Positions 1-7,448 of a DNA stretch of 64,000 bases are shown here, one piece after another; position 1 is the stretch's first letter; every line of letters starts with the position of its first letter. Under the pieces are notes generated by a model. That model searched no databases. It saw only the letters and a program-made list of their open reading frames with translations, and was not told the DNA's origin. Position numbers and translations under genes: made by a program. This DNA comes from Liquorilactobacillus uvarum DSM 19971 (GTDB lineage: Bacteria; Bacillota; Bacilli; Lactobacillales; Lactobacillaceae), in contig NZ_AZEG01000001.1 in the NCBI RefSeq assembly GCF_001434935.1, positions 4,914 through 68,913 on the forward strand. Direction: 5' to 3'.

Positions 1-32
1 TTGAACATTTCGATAAACTCACAGTATTTTAT

Positions 33-416
33 TTATTCCTTTTTTCTTACCTGTTTAAGAGATACATTTATTTGCCGCGTTGTAAAAAAGAACTTAATTG
101 TTACCACGATATAAGAAAAAATATAAATAAAAGTGGTGTTAGCAACCATATGCAAATAATTAAAATATGAGCCAAAGATAAGATTAAGTATGACTATAAA
201 AATAAGAACACCTAAATAATGGATTATTAAAGAACTTAAAAAGCTTAATGATTCTATTTCAAATATGACAGTCGTTATCCCAACAAAACACGAAAGCACA
301 AACACAAAGACAACATCATTTGCCGTAACCGTGTTAATTCTATGTAGGAGCAGCAAACTCATATAAACAAAAGAACCGATCCCTAAACCATTGAAAATAC
401 GTTTAAACCATTCCAT
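33..416 (-). CDS. DUF3021 family membrane protein
   Basis: Small integral membrane protein of 127 residues with four hydrophobic segments (about 10-27, 33-52, 58-84 and 93-112) and a basic C-terminus. The pattern of length, four helices and a neighbouring LytTR gene is typical of the DUF3021 family, whose members are usually co-transcribed with a LytTR DNA-binding regulator and are thought to modulate it; the exact function is unknown. The ATG at 416 is preceded by GGGGTGA. The start lies 4 bp after the stop of the upstream membrane gene, so the two are translated from the same message as the LytTR gene at 1031-1450. Family assignment is by recognition of sequence and context. Confidence 0.75.
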   Translation of the reverse strand: MEWFKRIFNGLGIGSFVYMSLLLLHRINTVTANDVVFVFVLSCFVGITTVIFEIESLSFLSSLIIHYLGVLIFIVILNLIFGSYFNYLHMVANTTFIYIFSYIVVTIKFFFTTRQINVSLKQVRKKE

Positions 417-420
417 AAGT

Positions 421-930
421 TCACCCCACTAATAATTGTTTTGCTCTGTATGCCTTAAACAAACTTCCCAGAAAAAGCCCCACTGTTGCGCCAGAAATTA
501 TTGCATAAATCAAATTGAAATTCAACATCCCCATAGACTCCGTATTAACGCTCATATAAACATTTAGAATATATTTGAAACTAAAATTAATCAGTATGAT
601 GGTCAGCGGCAGCCAGCTTCCCTCCTGAAAAAGAATATTGTCTTTAACATAATATTTTCGCTTACGATAAAGCAAATAACCAAAAAACGCACCGACTAAA
701 ATCATTGGTACATACAAAATCAGTGTTAACAACGGATACTTAAAACTTTCAAGAACACGGTCTAATCCCCAGCAAATAAAAATAAATGGCATAATAACAG
801 TCCGTTTTAAAGAAACTGAGTTATCCTGACTTAATTTAATACCGCGCTTTATTAAAATAAACAAGACGATCCATACCCAAAAAGGTGTCCGTCCGATTAT
901 TTGAGCTAGTATATCTAAGATTATTGCCAA
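421..930 (-). CDS. DUF6622-like integral membrane protein
   Basis: About 169 residues with five predicted hydrophobic segments and a conserved-looking centre (GSWLPLTIILINFSFKYIL) that resembles DUF6622 proteins. Function unknown. The reading frame can be opened at a GTG at 939, but that codon overlaps the AGGAG sequence; the TTG at 930 lies 8 bases after AGGAG and is the better start. It sits between the LytTR regulator and the DUF3021 protein, all on the minus strand with short gaps, so it is probably the middle gene of a three-gene regulator/membrane operon. The family name is tentative; membrane nature is clear. Confidence 0.6.
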   Translation of the reverse strand: MAIILDILAQIIGRTPFWVWIVLFILIKRGIKLSQDNSVSLKRTVIMPFIFICWGLDRVLESFKYPLLTLILYVPMILVGAFFGYLLYRKRKYYVKDNILFQEGSWLPLTIILINFSFKYILNVYMSVNTESMGMLNFNLIYAIISGATVGLFLGSLFKAYRAKQLLVG

Positions 931-1030
931 TGTAATCACTCCTAATCAAGTTATGCCAATAGTTTAGCGGTTTTCACAAGAATAGGAAGGTTTTGCAGCA
1001 CATGCGGCAATTATAATGACAGATCAGGTT

Positions 1031-1450
1031 TTACCGTGCTATTTTTTTTAATGAATTCCTGATGCTAGATACATAACGCCGGCTCACGATCAGCTTCTCA
1101 GTCGAGCTCAGCTGAACTGTCAGATTACCATTTAGATGGGGTGTAAATGCTGTAATTTCATAGACATTAACCAGTGTATTTTTTGAAATCTGTATCAAAT
1201 ACTCTGGACTTGCATTGATGAAGTTAATCAATGATTGTCTTAACAAATAAGTTTTTTCTTTTGTGTATAAAAAAATTTGTCTCTCGATATATTCGACATA
1301 CAGAATCTCGCTAAATCTTATTTTTTCTTCACGATCACTGCTCATTAGTTTAGCAAGTATAACACCATTATTATTTTGTAAAAGGTTGATAGCGTCATTT
1401 ATGGGAGGGGTTATTTCATGAACATGAAATAATACCTCATCTTCTTGCAA
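1031..1450 (-). CDS. LytTR-domain DNA-binding transcriptional regulator
   Basis: A stand-alone LytTR regulator without a receiver domain. Residues 45-139 carry the LytTR fold: the stretch IRFSEILYVEYIERQIFLYT, then LLRQSLINFI, ISKNTLVNVYEI and a C-terminal VSRRYVSSIRNSLKKI. Such proteins bind direct repeats upstream of their own operon and pair with DUF3021 membrane proteins, as here. The start is uncertain. The TTG at 1450 is the first ordinary start codon, but the frame stays open to about 1498 and encodes plausible N-terminal residues (IKIKINRLGKNSL) right behind a strong GGGGGGAAG sequence. No ATG, GTG or TTG lies there, so translation may begin at an ATC near 1486 or at a CTG. Confidence 0.8.
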   Translation of the reverse strand: MQEDEVLFHVHEITPPINDAINLLQNNNGVILAKLMSSDREEKIRFSEILYVEYIERQIFLYTKEKTYLLRQSLINFINASPEYLIQISKNTLVNVYEITAFTPHLNGNLTVQLSSTEKLIVSRRYVSSIRNSLKKIAR

Positions 1451-1651
1451 AGAATTTTTTCCCAGACGATTGATTTTTATTTTGATATTACTTCCCCCCG
1501 ACTATAAGAGTTTTTGAAACGTACTACTAGAATAACTGCCATAAGATAGAATCCGAACCACAACTGAATTTTTGATCAAGTATTTGCAGAAGAAAACCAG
1601 CCACTTAATCTCAAAATTGATCCAAGGCTATTAGCTATTATCAACTAAGAC

Positions 1652-2227
1652 TTATCTTCTTCCATCATAAAAATAATTTGACCTGCTAATAGCCTCTAAC
1701 GTACTAGCCATTTCTTCAACAGGTATTTCCATCTTTTCCTTCACCCATTCAGCGGTGATAAAAATAGCACCTCCAACCTGATACATAATTTGGTATTTTT
1801 TGAAATATTTAGGATGCTGATTCACTTTCTCAGGAGGTTCCTTGCGCTTTAAAAATTCTATGAAAACATCTAAATATTTGCTGAATGTTTTATAGATCAC
1901 CTCTGGATCGTACAACTGTGTTAACTCAATTAGTGACTGCTGGTAATTCTTTAGCGTTCTAAAATAACACTGACACATATCCAGTGATTTCTTTTTTTCG
2001 TCAAACTGTTTTACAAAATCTATGAAAATGATATCGATATATTTTTGAACAATATCATTTTTATCAGTATAGTTGCGGTAAAACGTTTGCCGAGCAATTC
2101 CCGCCTTAGCAGTTATTTCCTTAATAGTAATCTTATCAAAATCTTTTTCCCGCAATAAGAGCATAAGTGCCTTGAAGGTCCATTCATGCGTACGACGAAC
2201 TTGCGGATTTAATTTCTTGGTTAGCAA
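1652..2227 (-). CDS. TetR/AcrR family transcriptional regulator
   Basis: 191 residues. The N-terminal helix-turn-helix spans about 12-60 (ALMLLLREKDFDKITIKEIT, then AGIARQTFYRNYTDK), the usual TetR signature; the C-terminal part is a variable ligand-binding domain. It starts at a TTG; no ATG is available in frame. It is transcribed divergently from the carotenoid-type gene at 2396, and the 168-bp gap holds an inverted repeat (2307-2346) that is a good candidate for its operator. It probably represses the divergent gene and perhaps itself. The ligand is unknown. Confidence 0.85.
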   Translation of the reverse strand: MLTKKLNPQVRRTHEWTFKALMLLLREKDFDKITIKEITAKAGIARQTFYRNYTDKNDIVQKYIDIIFIDFVKQFDEKKKSLDMCQCYFRTLKNYQQSLIELTQLYDPEVIYKTFSKYLDVFIEFLKRKEPPEKVNQHPKYFKKYQIMYQVGGAIFITAEWVKEKMEIPVEEMASTLEAISRSNYFYDGRR

Positions 2228-2306
2228 TATGTGACATCTACTTTCCTTTTGTCTACTGTTGTGTCTTCACCATTGACGACATCATTTAAAAACTGTATTC
2301 TCTATT

Positions 2307-2346
2307 AAAAGTTACAAATGTAACATTGTAGGCATATGTAACTTTT
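2307..2346. promoter_or_regulatory. Probable TetR operator (nested inverted repeats)
   Basis: Ten-base perfect arms AAAAGTTACA (2307-2316) and TGTAACTTTT (2337-2346) flank a second repeat, GTTACA-AA-TGTAAC (2311-2324). The GTTACA/TGTAAC element thus occurs three times between two divergent genes, one encoding a TetR protein. Binding is inferred, not shown. Confidence 0.65.
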
Positions 2347-2395
2347 ATTTAGTTTAGCATAAAATAAAACATACACACAAAGGAAGGTTATTAAA

Positions 2396-3271
2396 ATGAT
2401 CCAAAGTAGTCACAGATACTTGCCAATTACTTGGTTGTTAGTAATTCTTATTTTAATCAGCGCTATTATAACAGGAATAAGTACTAAAGGAATTATGGCT
2501 TCAAGCGGGGCTGCTCTGCTAACATTGTTATCAGTCGTTTTTGCATTGCTGCAGGGAACACGGCGCTACGGTTGGCGCGGAATTCTTATTTTCTTAGTTG
2601 TTGCTTTTGTATTTGGAAACTTTTATGAAAATCTTAGTATTGCAACGGGCTTTCCTTTTGGAAATTATTATTACACATCTGCTTTGGGTCCAAAGCTAAT
2701 ATACACACCCCTATTTATTAATATTGCCTATTTCCAAATGGCATTTATCGCATGGAATCTAAGCGGCCCGCTCATTGAACATTACAGTAACAACAATAAT
2801 CGCATGCTATTTATCCAACCACTTGTGGCATCTTTCATAATGGTCATGTGGGATGTGGTTATCGATCCCTGGAGTTCGACTGTGAGTCATGCCTGGCGCT
2901 GGAAAGACGGCGGTGCTTACTTTGGAGTTCCATTTTCCAATTATTTAGGTTGGTTTCTGTGCGTTTTTTCAATTCTTTTTACTTTTTCTGTCTATACCAA
3001 ATATTTCCAAAAAGATGTAATTCCCAAAATCATTAAAAAACGCAATTATTGGATTCAAATGGTATTGGTTTACTATTCTTGGGTAACCTTATTATTGCTG
3101 AAAGCATTAAACACACCATTTCATCAAAGAACAACCGATTTAGCTGGTCAAAGTTGGCATGTGCAGCAAATCTATCAAGTTGGTGGACTTGTCGGACTTT
3201 ATTCAGTTGTTCCAATCGGTTTACTGGTTTTAATAAAAGTTTTTAACCGTCATTCTCTAAAAAAATTTTAA
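2396..3271 (+). CDS. Carotenoid biosynthesis protein, CruF/DUF422 family
   Basis: 291-residue polytopic membrane protein with about seven hydrophobic helices. The features recognised are the motif NFYENLSIATGFPFGNYYYT (about 79-98), PLFINIAYFQMAF, MVMWDVVIDPWSS with the paired Asp residues, and GGAYFGVPFSNYLGWFL; together these mark the DUF422 family, which includes the C50 carotenoid hydratase CruF. In this family the Asp-rich motifs are presumed catalytic. No phytoene or diapophytoene synthase or desaturase gene lies in the window, so the substrate is unknown and may be a non-carotenoid isoprenoid. RBS AAAGGAAGG precedes the ATG. Expression is probably controlled by the divergent TetR gene. 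Monocistronic, ending in the hairpin at 3301-3351. Confidence 0.75.
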   Translation: MIQSSHRYLPITWLLVILILISAIITGISTKGIMASSGAALLTLLSVVFALLQGTRRYGWRGILIFLVVAFVFGNFYENLSIATGFPFGNYYYTSALGPKLIYTPLFINIAYFQMAFIAWNLSGPLIEHYSNNNNRMLFIQPLVASFIMVMWDVVIDPWSSTVSHAWRWKDGGAYFGVPFSNYLGWFLCVFSILFTFSVYTKYFQKDVIPKIIKKRNYWIQMVLVYYSWVTLLLLKALNTPFHQRTTDLAGQSWHVQQIYQVGGLVGLYSVVPIGLLVLIKVFNRHSLKKF

Positions 3272-3300
3272 AAAATACAAGACAAAAATTAAAAACCTCC

Positions 3301-3351
3301 AAATAAAGCGACTGGGTCAAGATATAATTTTTTGATCCAGCCACTTTATTT
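3301..3351 (+). terminator. Rho-independent terminator after carotenoid-type gene
   Basis: Stem AAATAAAG...CTTTATTT with an inner GACTGGGTCA / TTGATCCAG pairing and an AT-rich loop, 30 bases after the stop codon. Confidence 0.65.
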
Positions 3352-3448
3352 AACTTTGTATCATAAATTGATATATCTCAATGCTCAGACTTCCATGACT
3401 TTTATTCGAGGCTTATCGGATTACTAAGTTTATCAAAATCACTCTGTT

Positions 3449-3640
3449 TTATTCTCCATGTTCGACTTCTCTTAATTCATAACGATAACTGGCTTTCGCC
3501 TCTTTAGGAGCACCTTTGTGAATTTTCTTCTCATTCCTGTCAAGATCACCAGCAAGATCAGATAAAACTTTCATACTCTCTTTTGAGATAATAGTCGCAA
3601 TTTTTTTATTTTTTTGCATCATAGACAATTGCATAGTCAC
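3449..3640 (-). CDS. Small hypothetical protein
   Basis: Open frame of up to 63 residues, very rich in Lys and charged residues, with no signal peptide or membrane segment and no family I recognise. The GTG at 3640 and the ATG at 3634 are both possible; the upstream AAGAAAAG is only a weak ribosome site. It stands alone between the carotenoid-type gene and the copper operon. It could be a real small protein or a chance frame; the hydrophilic, low-Cys composition is compatible with a small cytosolic protein. Confidence 0.35.
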   Translation of the reverse strand: MTMQLSMMQKNKKIATIISKESMKVLSDLAGDLDRNEKKIHKGAPKEAKASYRYELREVEHGE

Positions 3641-3805
3641 TTTTCTTCATTCAACTTAGATTCTCTGCTACATACTGATACGTTCCAAAAGGTTGATTTC
3701 ATTTATCTAAATATAAATTACTAACTTTCGTTACACCTTCATTTCTTCATAATTTGTTTATACAACTTATATTAAGTATTGAATGCTTTCTGCAGCTCAT
3801 TTACG

Positions 3806-3856
3806 TTGACAATTGTAAACCATAGTTATAAACTATGACTGTAGATTACAAGTGTA
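3806..3856 (+). promoter_or_regulatory. cop promoter with CopY operator boxes
   Basis: A -35 TTGACA (3806-3811) is followed by a weak -10 (TAAACT at 3829-3834, 17-base spacer). GACAATTGTA (3808-3817) and TACAAGTGTA (3847-3856) match the cop-box consensus TACANNTGTA in 9/10 and 10/10 positions. The boxes flank the promoter, as expected for a CopY-repressed, copper-induced operon. Confidence 0.8.
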
Positions 3857-3876
3857 AACGAAAGGAGTGTGAAAAT

Positions 3877-4329
3877 TTGAAAAAAGGTGATGCAACTCTG
3901 ATGTCTCCCTCTGAATGGGAGGTAATGCGCATCATTTGGACAAAGAAAGGTGCCAGCAGCACAGAAGTTATCCACTTGATGCAGTTAAAGCGTGCTTGGT
4001 CGGAGTCAACAATTAAAACTCTGCTTGGACGTTTAGTTGAGAAAAAAATGCTGCAAACAATCAAGGAAGGCCGCCGTTTCTTCTACCAGCCAACTGTAAC
4101 CGAATCAGATGCGATGAATAAGGTCGTTTTTGAATTATTTGACCATTTATGCAGTATGAAAAAGGGTACCGTCATTCTAAAGCTCCTGTCTGATCTGACC
4201 TTTAGCCGTGCTGATATCAAAAAAATGCAGATCTTATTAAATGAGAAGATGAAGACAGCTCCTGTCTCAATTACCTGTGACTGTCTTCCAATGAATGAGG
4301 TCTGTACTGTGCACAACGAAGACTGTTAG
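3877..4329 (+). CDS. copY: CopY/BlaI-type copper-responsive repressor
   Basis: About 150 residues. Residues 8-75 form the BlaI/MecI winged helix (MSPSEWEVMRIIW, then STIKTLLGRLVEKKML), and the C-terminus carries four Cys for Cu/Zn binding. It represses the cop operon until copper displaces zinc. The start chosen is TTG 3877: AAAGGAGTG lies 7 bases upstream, whereas the upstream in-frame ATG at 3835 falls inside the promoter and has no ribosome site. The C-terminal Cys pattern is CxCx6Cx6C (CDCLPMNEVCTVHNEDC), unlike the usual CxCx4-5CxC, so the last Cys pair is split. First gene of a five-gene operon. Confidence 0.92.
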   Translation: MKKGDATLMSPSEWEVMRIIWTKKGASSTEVIHLMQLKRAWSESTIKTLLGRLVEKKMLQTIKEGRRFFYQPTVTESDAMNKVVFELFDHLCSMKKGTVILKLLSDLTFSRADIKKMQILLNEKMKTAPVSITCDCLPMNEVCTVHNEDC

Positions 4330-4359
4330 CGCAATTTAAATTTAGAAAGGACATAAACT

Positions 4360-4731
4360 ATGGATAAAATATTAATAGCAATAATTGCAGTTTTAGTGAT
4401 TGGCTTCATTGTCTGGTGGTTCTTCGGCAGACATTCCAGCAAAGAGGTAACAGCTGAAAGAAAAGGCAACAGCCAAAATGTAGATGTTGTAGTAAATGGT
4501 GGTTACAATCCGAGCACTGTCGTTTTAAAGAAAGACATTCCAGCTCAGATTACCTTTAAACGTAAAGACCCCTCAAGTTGCTTGGAACAAGTCGTCTTCC
4601 CAGACTTCGGAATCAGCGAATTTCTGCCGCAAAATCAGGAACACGTGATTAAAATAGACACGACAAAAGCTGGCGAATTCGATTATGCCTGTGGGATGAA
4701 CATGTTCCACGGGAAAGTGATCGTTAAATAA
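4360..4731 (+). CDS. Membrane-anchored cupredoxin-like copper protein
   Basis: 123 residues: one N-terminal membrane helix (about 4-21, ending GFIVWWFFG), a polar linker, then a cupredoxin-like domain (about 42-123). Probable copper ligands are the Cys in SSCLEQVVFPDFG and the CGMNMFHG motif near the C-terminus (Cys, Met and His). In the family these single-domain proteins bind copper and are found with copper ATPases. It lies 30 bases after copY and just before a shorter paralogue that lacks the anchor, so it arose by tandem duplication. The orientation of the domain (inside or outside) cannot be fixed from sequence. It probably hands copper to, or buffers it for, the ATPase downstream. Confidence 0.8.
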   Translation: MDKILIAIIAVLVIGFIVWWFFGRHSSKEVTAERKGNSQNVDVVVNGGYNPSTVVLKKDIPAQITFKRKDPSSCLEQVVFPDFGISEFLPQNQEHVIKIDTTKAGEFDYACGMNMFHGKVIVK

Positions 4732-4772
4732 TATTGCGTATTAGATAAATGAATATCAGGGAGGCGTTAAAA

Positions 4773-5045
4773 ATGACAGTAAAAAAACAAAATGCAGAAG
4801 TGATCGTTGATGGCGGTTATCAGCCTGCAACAGTGACCTTGCATCAAGGAATACCTGCACAACTGACTTTCAAACGTGTCAGCGACAAAGGTTGTCTGGA
4901 TACAGTTGTCCTTCCCGACTTTGAAATCAAGGCTGCGTTGCCGCTCAACGAAGAAAAAAGCTTCACGATTGATACAAAAACTCCTAGTGAATATCAGTTC
5001 AGTTGCGGAATGAATATGTTTCATGGGAAAGTAGTGATTAAATAA
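4773..5045 (+). CDS. Soluble cupredoxin-like copper protein
   Basis: 90 residues, essentially only the cupredoxin-like domain of the preceding protein without its membrane helix. The ligand positions are conserved: GCLDTVVLPDFE and SCGMNMFHGKV. The start at ATG 4773 is supported by AGGGAGG 9 bases upstream; an in-frame ATG at 4749 has no ribosome site. The stop codon overlaps the ATG of the copper ATPase (TAATG), indicating translational coupling. Because the ATPase lacks its own N-terminal metal-binding domain, this protein is a good candidate for a separate cytosolic copper donor. That role is inferred. Confidence 0.8.
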   Translation: MTVKKQNAEVIVDGGYQPATVTLHQGIPAQLTFKRVSDKGCLDTVVLPDFEIKAALPLNEEKSFTIDTKTPSEYQFSCGMNMFHGKVVIK

Positions 5046-6970
5046 TGAACATCAAAAATAGATTTATTTTTTCTTTGATCGTTTCATTACCAATGTTCAT
5101 TGGAATGATAATTATGCCATTCGGTTATGACCTGCCCGGTGGGATGTGGACAATGTTTCTGCTCACAACGGCTGTTATGCTTGTTTCTGGACGCCAGTTT
5201 CTGCAAAGTACCTGGGCTTCTTTCCTTAATCACCATGCCAACATGGACACCTTAGTTGCTATCGGAACTTTTACAGCTTATTTCTATAGTATTTATGCAA
5301 TGCTGTCTCATCAACCTGTCTTCTATGAAAGTGCAGCTTTTGTCATTACATTCGTGTTATTGGGTCAAGTTTTTGAGGAGAAGATGAAACATGCAGCTTC
5401 TGGTGCAGTTGAAAAACTGATGGACCTGCAAGCTAAAGATGCCGAAGTTCTTCGCAATGGCAAAATACTAAAAATTCCATTAACCGAAGTTGAAGTCGGA
5501 GATATTATTCAGGTTAAACCGGGCCAAAAAATCGCTGTTGACGGAGTTATCACCGAAGGCAGCTCTACTATTGATGAATCAATGGTTACTGGTGAGAGCA
5601 TCCCCGTTGCCAAAAAAACAGGTGATCCAGTTATCGGCTCAACTATCAATAATACTGGAACTTTTATGTTTAAAGCATCAAAGGTTGGAAATGATACTCT
5701 ACTTGCGCAAATCGTTGAATTAGTTAAAAAAGCGCAGACTAGCCATGCTCCAATTCAAAAAACAGTTGATAAGATTGCCGATATTTTTGTCCCGATTGTA
5801 ATTATCATTGCCATTTTGACATTTGTGATCTGGTATGTTCTGCTGGGGGCAGCTCTTGTTAATGCAATGCTTTTTGCTGTTTCGGTTATCATCATTGCCT
5901 GTCCTTGTGCTCTAGGAATTGCAACCCCTACTGCCCTGATGGTTGGGACCGGCCGCAGTGCCAAGTTGGGAATTCTGATCAAAAACGGTGAGATTCTCGA
6001 AGCTGCTAACAACATCAAAACAGTTGTTTTTGATAAAACAGGCACGATCACGGTTGGCAAACCCAAAGTTACTGATGTTGTTGGCGATCCTGAAAAAGTT
6101 CTTGAAGTCGCTGTCAATCTTGAAGCTACCTCGGAACACCCCCTCGCAGCAGCTATTCTAAACAAAGCTAAAGAAAGTGGAATTGTTCCACACAAAGCTC
6201 AAAACTTTACTGCGATTGAAGGTAAAGGTATTCAAGCTCAGATTAGCAACAAACAAGCCTTTATTGGCAACCAAAAATTGCTTGTTGATTATCAACTTGA
6301 TGACCAGACTGCTGCTAAGATGTTGCAGCTCCAAAATGAAGCCAAAACAGTTGTCATTGTGGGGTTTGATAGCAAGATCATTGGCCTGATCGCTGTTCAG
6401 GATACACCCAAAAAAAGTTCTGCCGTAGCGATTGCTGCCTTGAAAAAACGCGGACTTCGAACTGTCATGCTGACAGGTGATAATGAACATGTTGCACGGG
6501 CAATCGCTGATCAGGTTGGGATCGACGAAGTAATCGCAGATGTTCTGCCAAGCGATAAAGCCGACAAAGTCAAAGAGCTGCAACAACATGCACCGCTTGC
6601 TTTTGTAGGTGATGGGATTAATGACGCACCAGCGTTGACAACCGCTAATGTTGGAATTGCAATGGGTTCAGGAACAGATATTGCAATTGAGTCAGGTGGG
6701 ATCGTCCTCGTCAAAAACGACCTGCAAGACGTCGTGCGTGCTTTGGAACTAAGCCAAAAGACTTTCGATCGTATCAAGTTGAACTTATTTTGGGCCTTTA
6801 TCTATAATACACTGGGTATTCCTGTTGCGGCTGGCCTCTTTTCTGGTCTCGGGTTAGTCCTAAGTCCCGAATTAGCTGGAGTATTCATGGCCTTAAGTTC
6901 TATTTCGGTCGTTGCAAGTTCCTTGTTGCTTAACAGTGTTAAACTCACTCACACTGCACAAAGCACTTAA
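5045..6970 (+). CDS. copA: Cu(+)-translocating P1B-type ATPase (CopA type, no HMA domain)
   Basis: 641 residues. It exports Cu(+) at the cost of ATP. Motifs in order: membrane helices from residue 8; actuator TGES; ion-binding CPC in IIACPCALGIATPTAL; phosphorylation DKTGT; the SEHP nucleotide motif (ATSEHPLAAA); TGDN; GDGINDAPAL hinge. The last two helices carry YN (FIYNTLGIP) and the MxxSS pattern (MALSSISVVASSLLLN), which are Cu(+) ligands in P1B-1 pumps. There is no N-terminal HMA (CxxC) domain; the protein opens directly into the first helix. Two separate cupredoxin-like proteins encoded upstream may replace it. It is co-transcribed with copY and regulated by copper. Confidence 0.93.
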   Translation: MNIKNRFIFSLIVSLPMFIGMIIMPFGYDLPGGMWTMFLLTTAVMLVSGRQFLQSTWASFLNHHANMDTLVAIGTFTAYFYSIYAMLSHQPVFYESAAFVITFVLLGQVFEEKMKHAASGAVEKLMDLQAKDAEVLRNGKILKIPLTEVEVGDIIQVKPGQKIAVDGVITEGSSTIDESMVTGESIPVAKKTGDPVIGSTINNTGTFMFKASKVGNDTLLAQIVELVKKAQTSHAPIQKTVDKIADIFVPIVIIIAILTFVIWYVLLGAALVNAMLFAVSVIIIACPCALGIATPTALMVGTGRSAKLGILIKNGEILEAANNIKTVVFDKTGTITVGKPKVTDVVGDPEKVLEVAVNLEATSEHPLAAAILNKAKESGIVPHKAQNFTAIEGKGIQAQISNKQAFIGNQKLLVDYQLDDQTAAKMLQLQNEAKTVVIVGFDSKIIGLIAVQDTPKKSSAVAIAALKKRGLRTVMLTGDNEHVARAIADQVGIDEVIADVLPSDKADKVKELQQHAPLAFVGDGINDAPALTTANVGIAMGSGTDIAIESGGIVLVKNDLQDVVRALELSQKTFDRIKLNLFWAFIYNTLGIPVAAGLFSGLGLVLSPELAGVFMALSSISVVASSLLLNSVKLTHTAQST

Positions 6971-6985
6971 ATGGAGGTTAAAAAA

Positions 6986-7096
6986 ATGAACAGTCAGAAT
7001 TCAAAGAGAGCAACAATCATAACAATTGTTGCTGCCCTCATCTATGTTGCATTTTCCTTGCTTGCCGGAACGTTTCTAATGAATCTTTTCCATTAG
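6986..7096 (+). CDS. Small single-span membrane peptide of the cop operon
   Basis: 36 residues: a polar start (MNSQNSKRA) followed by one long hydrophobic helix and a short tail ending NLFH. An excellent ribosome site, GGAGG at 6973-6977, lies 8 bases before the ATG, and the gene begins 15 bases after the copper ATPase. The cop terminator follows. I do not recognise a family. It may be a small subunit or regulator of the ATPase, by analogy with small proteins that accompany other P-type pumps, but this is conjecture. The Met and His near the end (FLMNLFH) could contribute to metal binding. Confidence 0.6.
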   Translation: MNSQNSKRATIITIVAALIYVAFSLLAGTFLMNLFH

Positions 7097-7150
7097 ATTT
7101 GATCTGCAAACAACTCTTGTGTTTCTTTGCATTACCAAAACATTATCAAC

Positions 7151-7210
7151 TAAGTCTGCCGCACACAAGTTTTAAGTTTCATTTGTTCAGTGCTCAGCAG
7201 ACTTATTTTT
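7151..7210 (+). terminator. Terminator of the cop operon
   Basis: Perfect arms TAAGTCTGC (7151-7159) and GCAGACTTA (7197-7205) followed by a run of T. The rest of the 7097-7448 gap holds the nuclease promoter; no further gene is visible. Confidence 0.7.
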
Positions 7211-7357
7211 GTATCTAATTGTGGACAATGCACTATAGTCAGTAATCTTCAAATGCTAATAGCAAACTCCAAGCTTAGTTCAAAACTAACTATAGATGTT
7301 TAGCAGCCAGACAAAAAAATGCTTTTTGAGTATATTAATACAAAAAGTCAATCGATC

Positions 7358-7388
7358 TTTGATTTGACCAATTCTAGAGTATACTCTA
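7358..7388 (+). promoter_or_regulatory. Promoter of the nuclease gene with palindromic operator
   Basis: A likely -35 TTTGAT (7358-7363) and -10 TATACT (7380-7385) are 16 bases apart. The -10 lies inside the perfect 14-bp palindrome TAGAGTATACTCTA (7375-7388). A protein bound there would block transcription; the regulator is unknown and none is encoded next to it. Confidence 0.45.
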
Positions 7389-7448
7389 ACCATACATATC
7401 CAAATCAAAAAACAGCTTGTTTCAATGCTTAAAAGAAAGGAATTATTT

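Noticed and set aside
3835..3876. Upstream ATG (3835) as the copY start
   Set aside because: It falls in the -10 region and has no ribosome site; the TTG at 3877 follows AAAGGAGTG.
5755..6195. Long minus-strand open frame within the copper ATPase gene
   Set aside because: It is antisense to highly conserved ATPase motifs, lacks a ribosome site and has no recognisable product.
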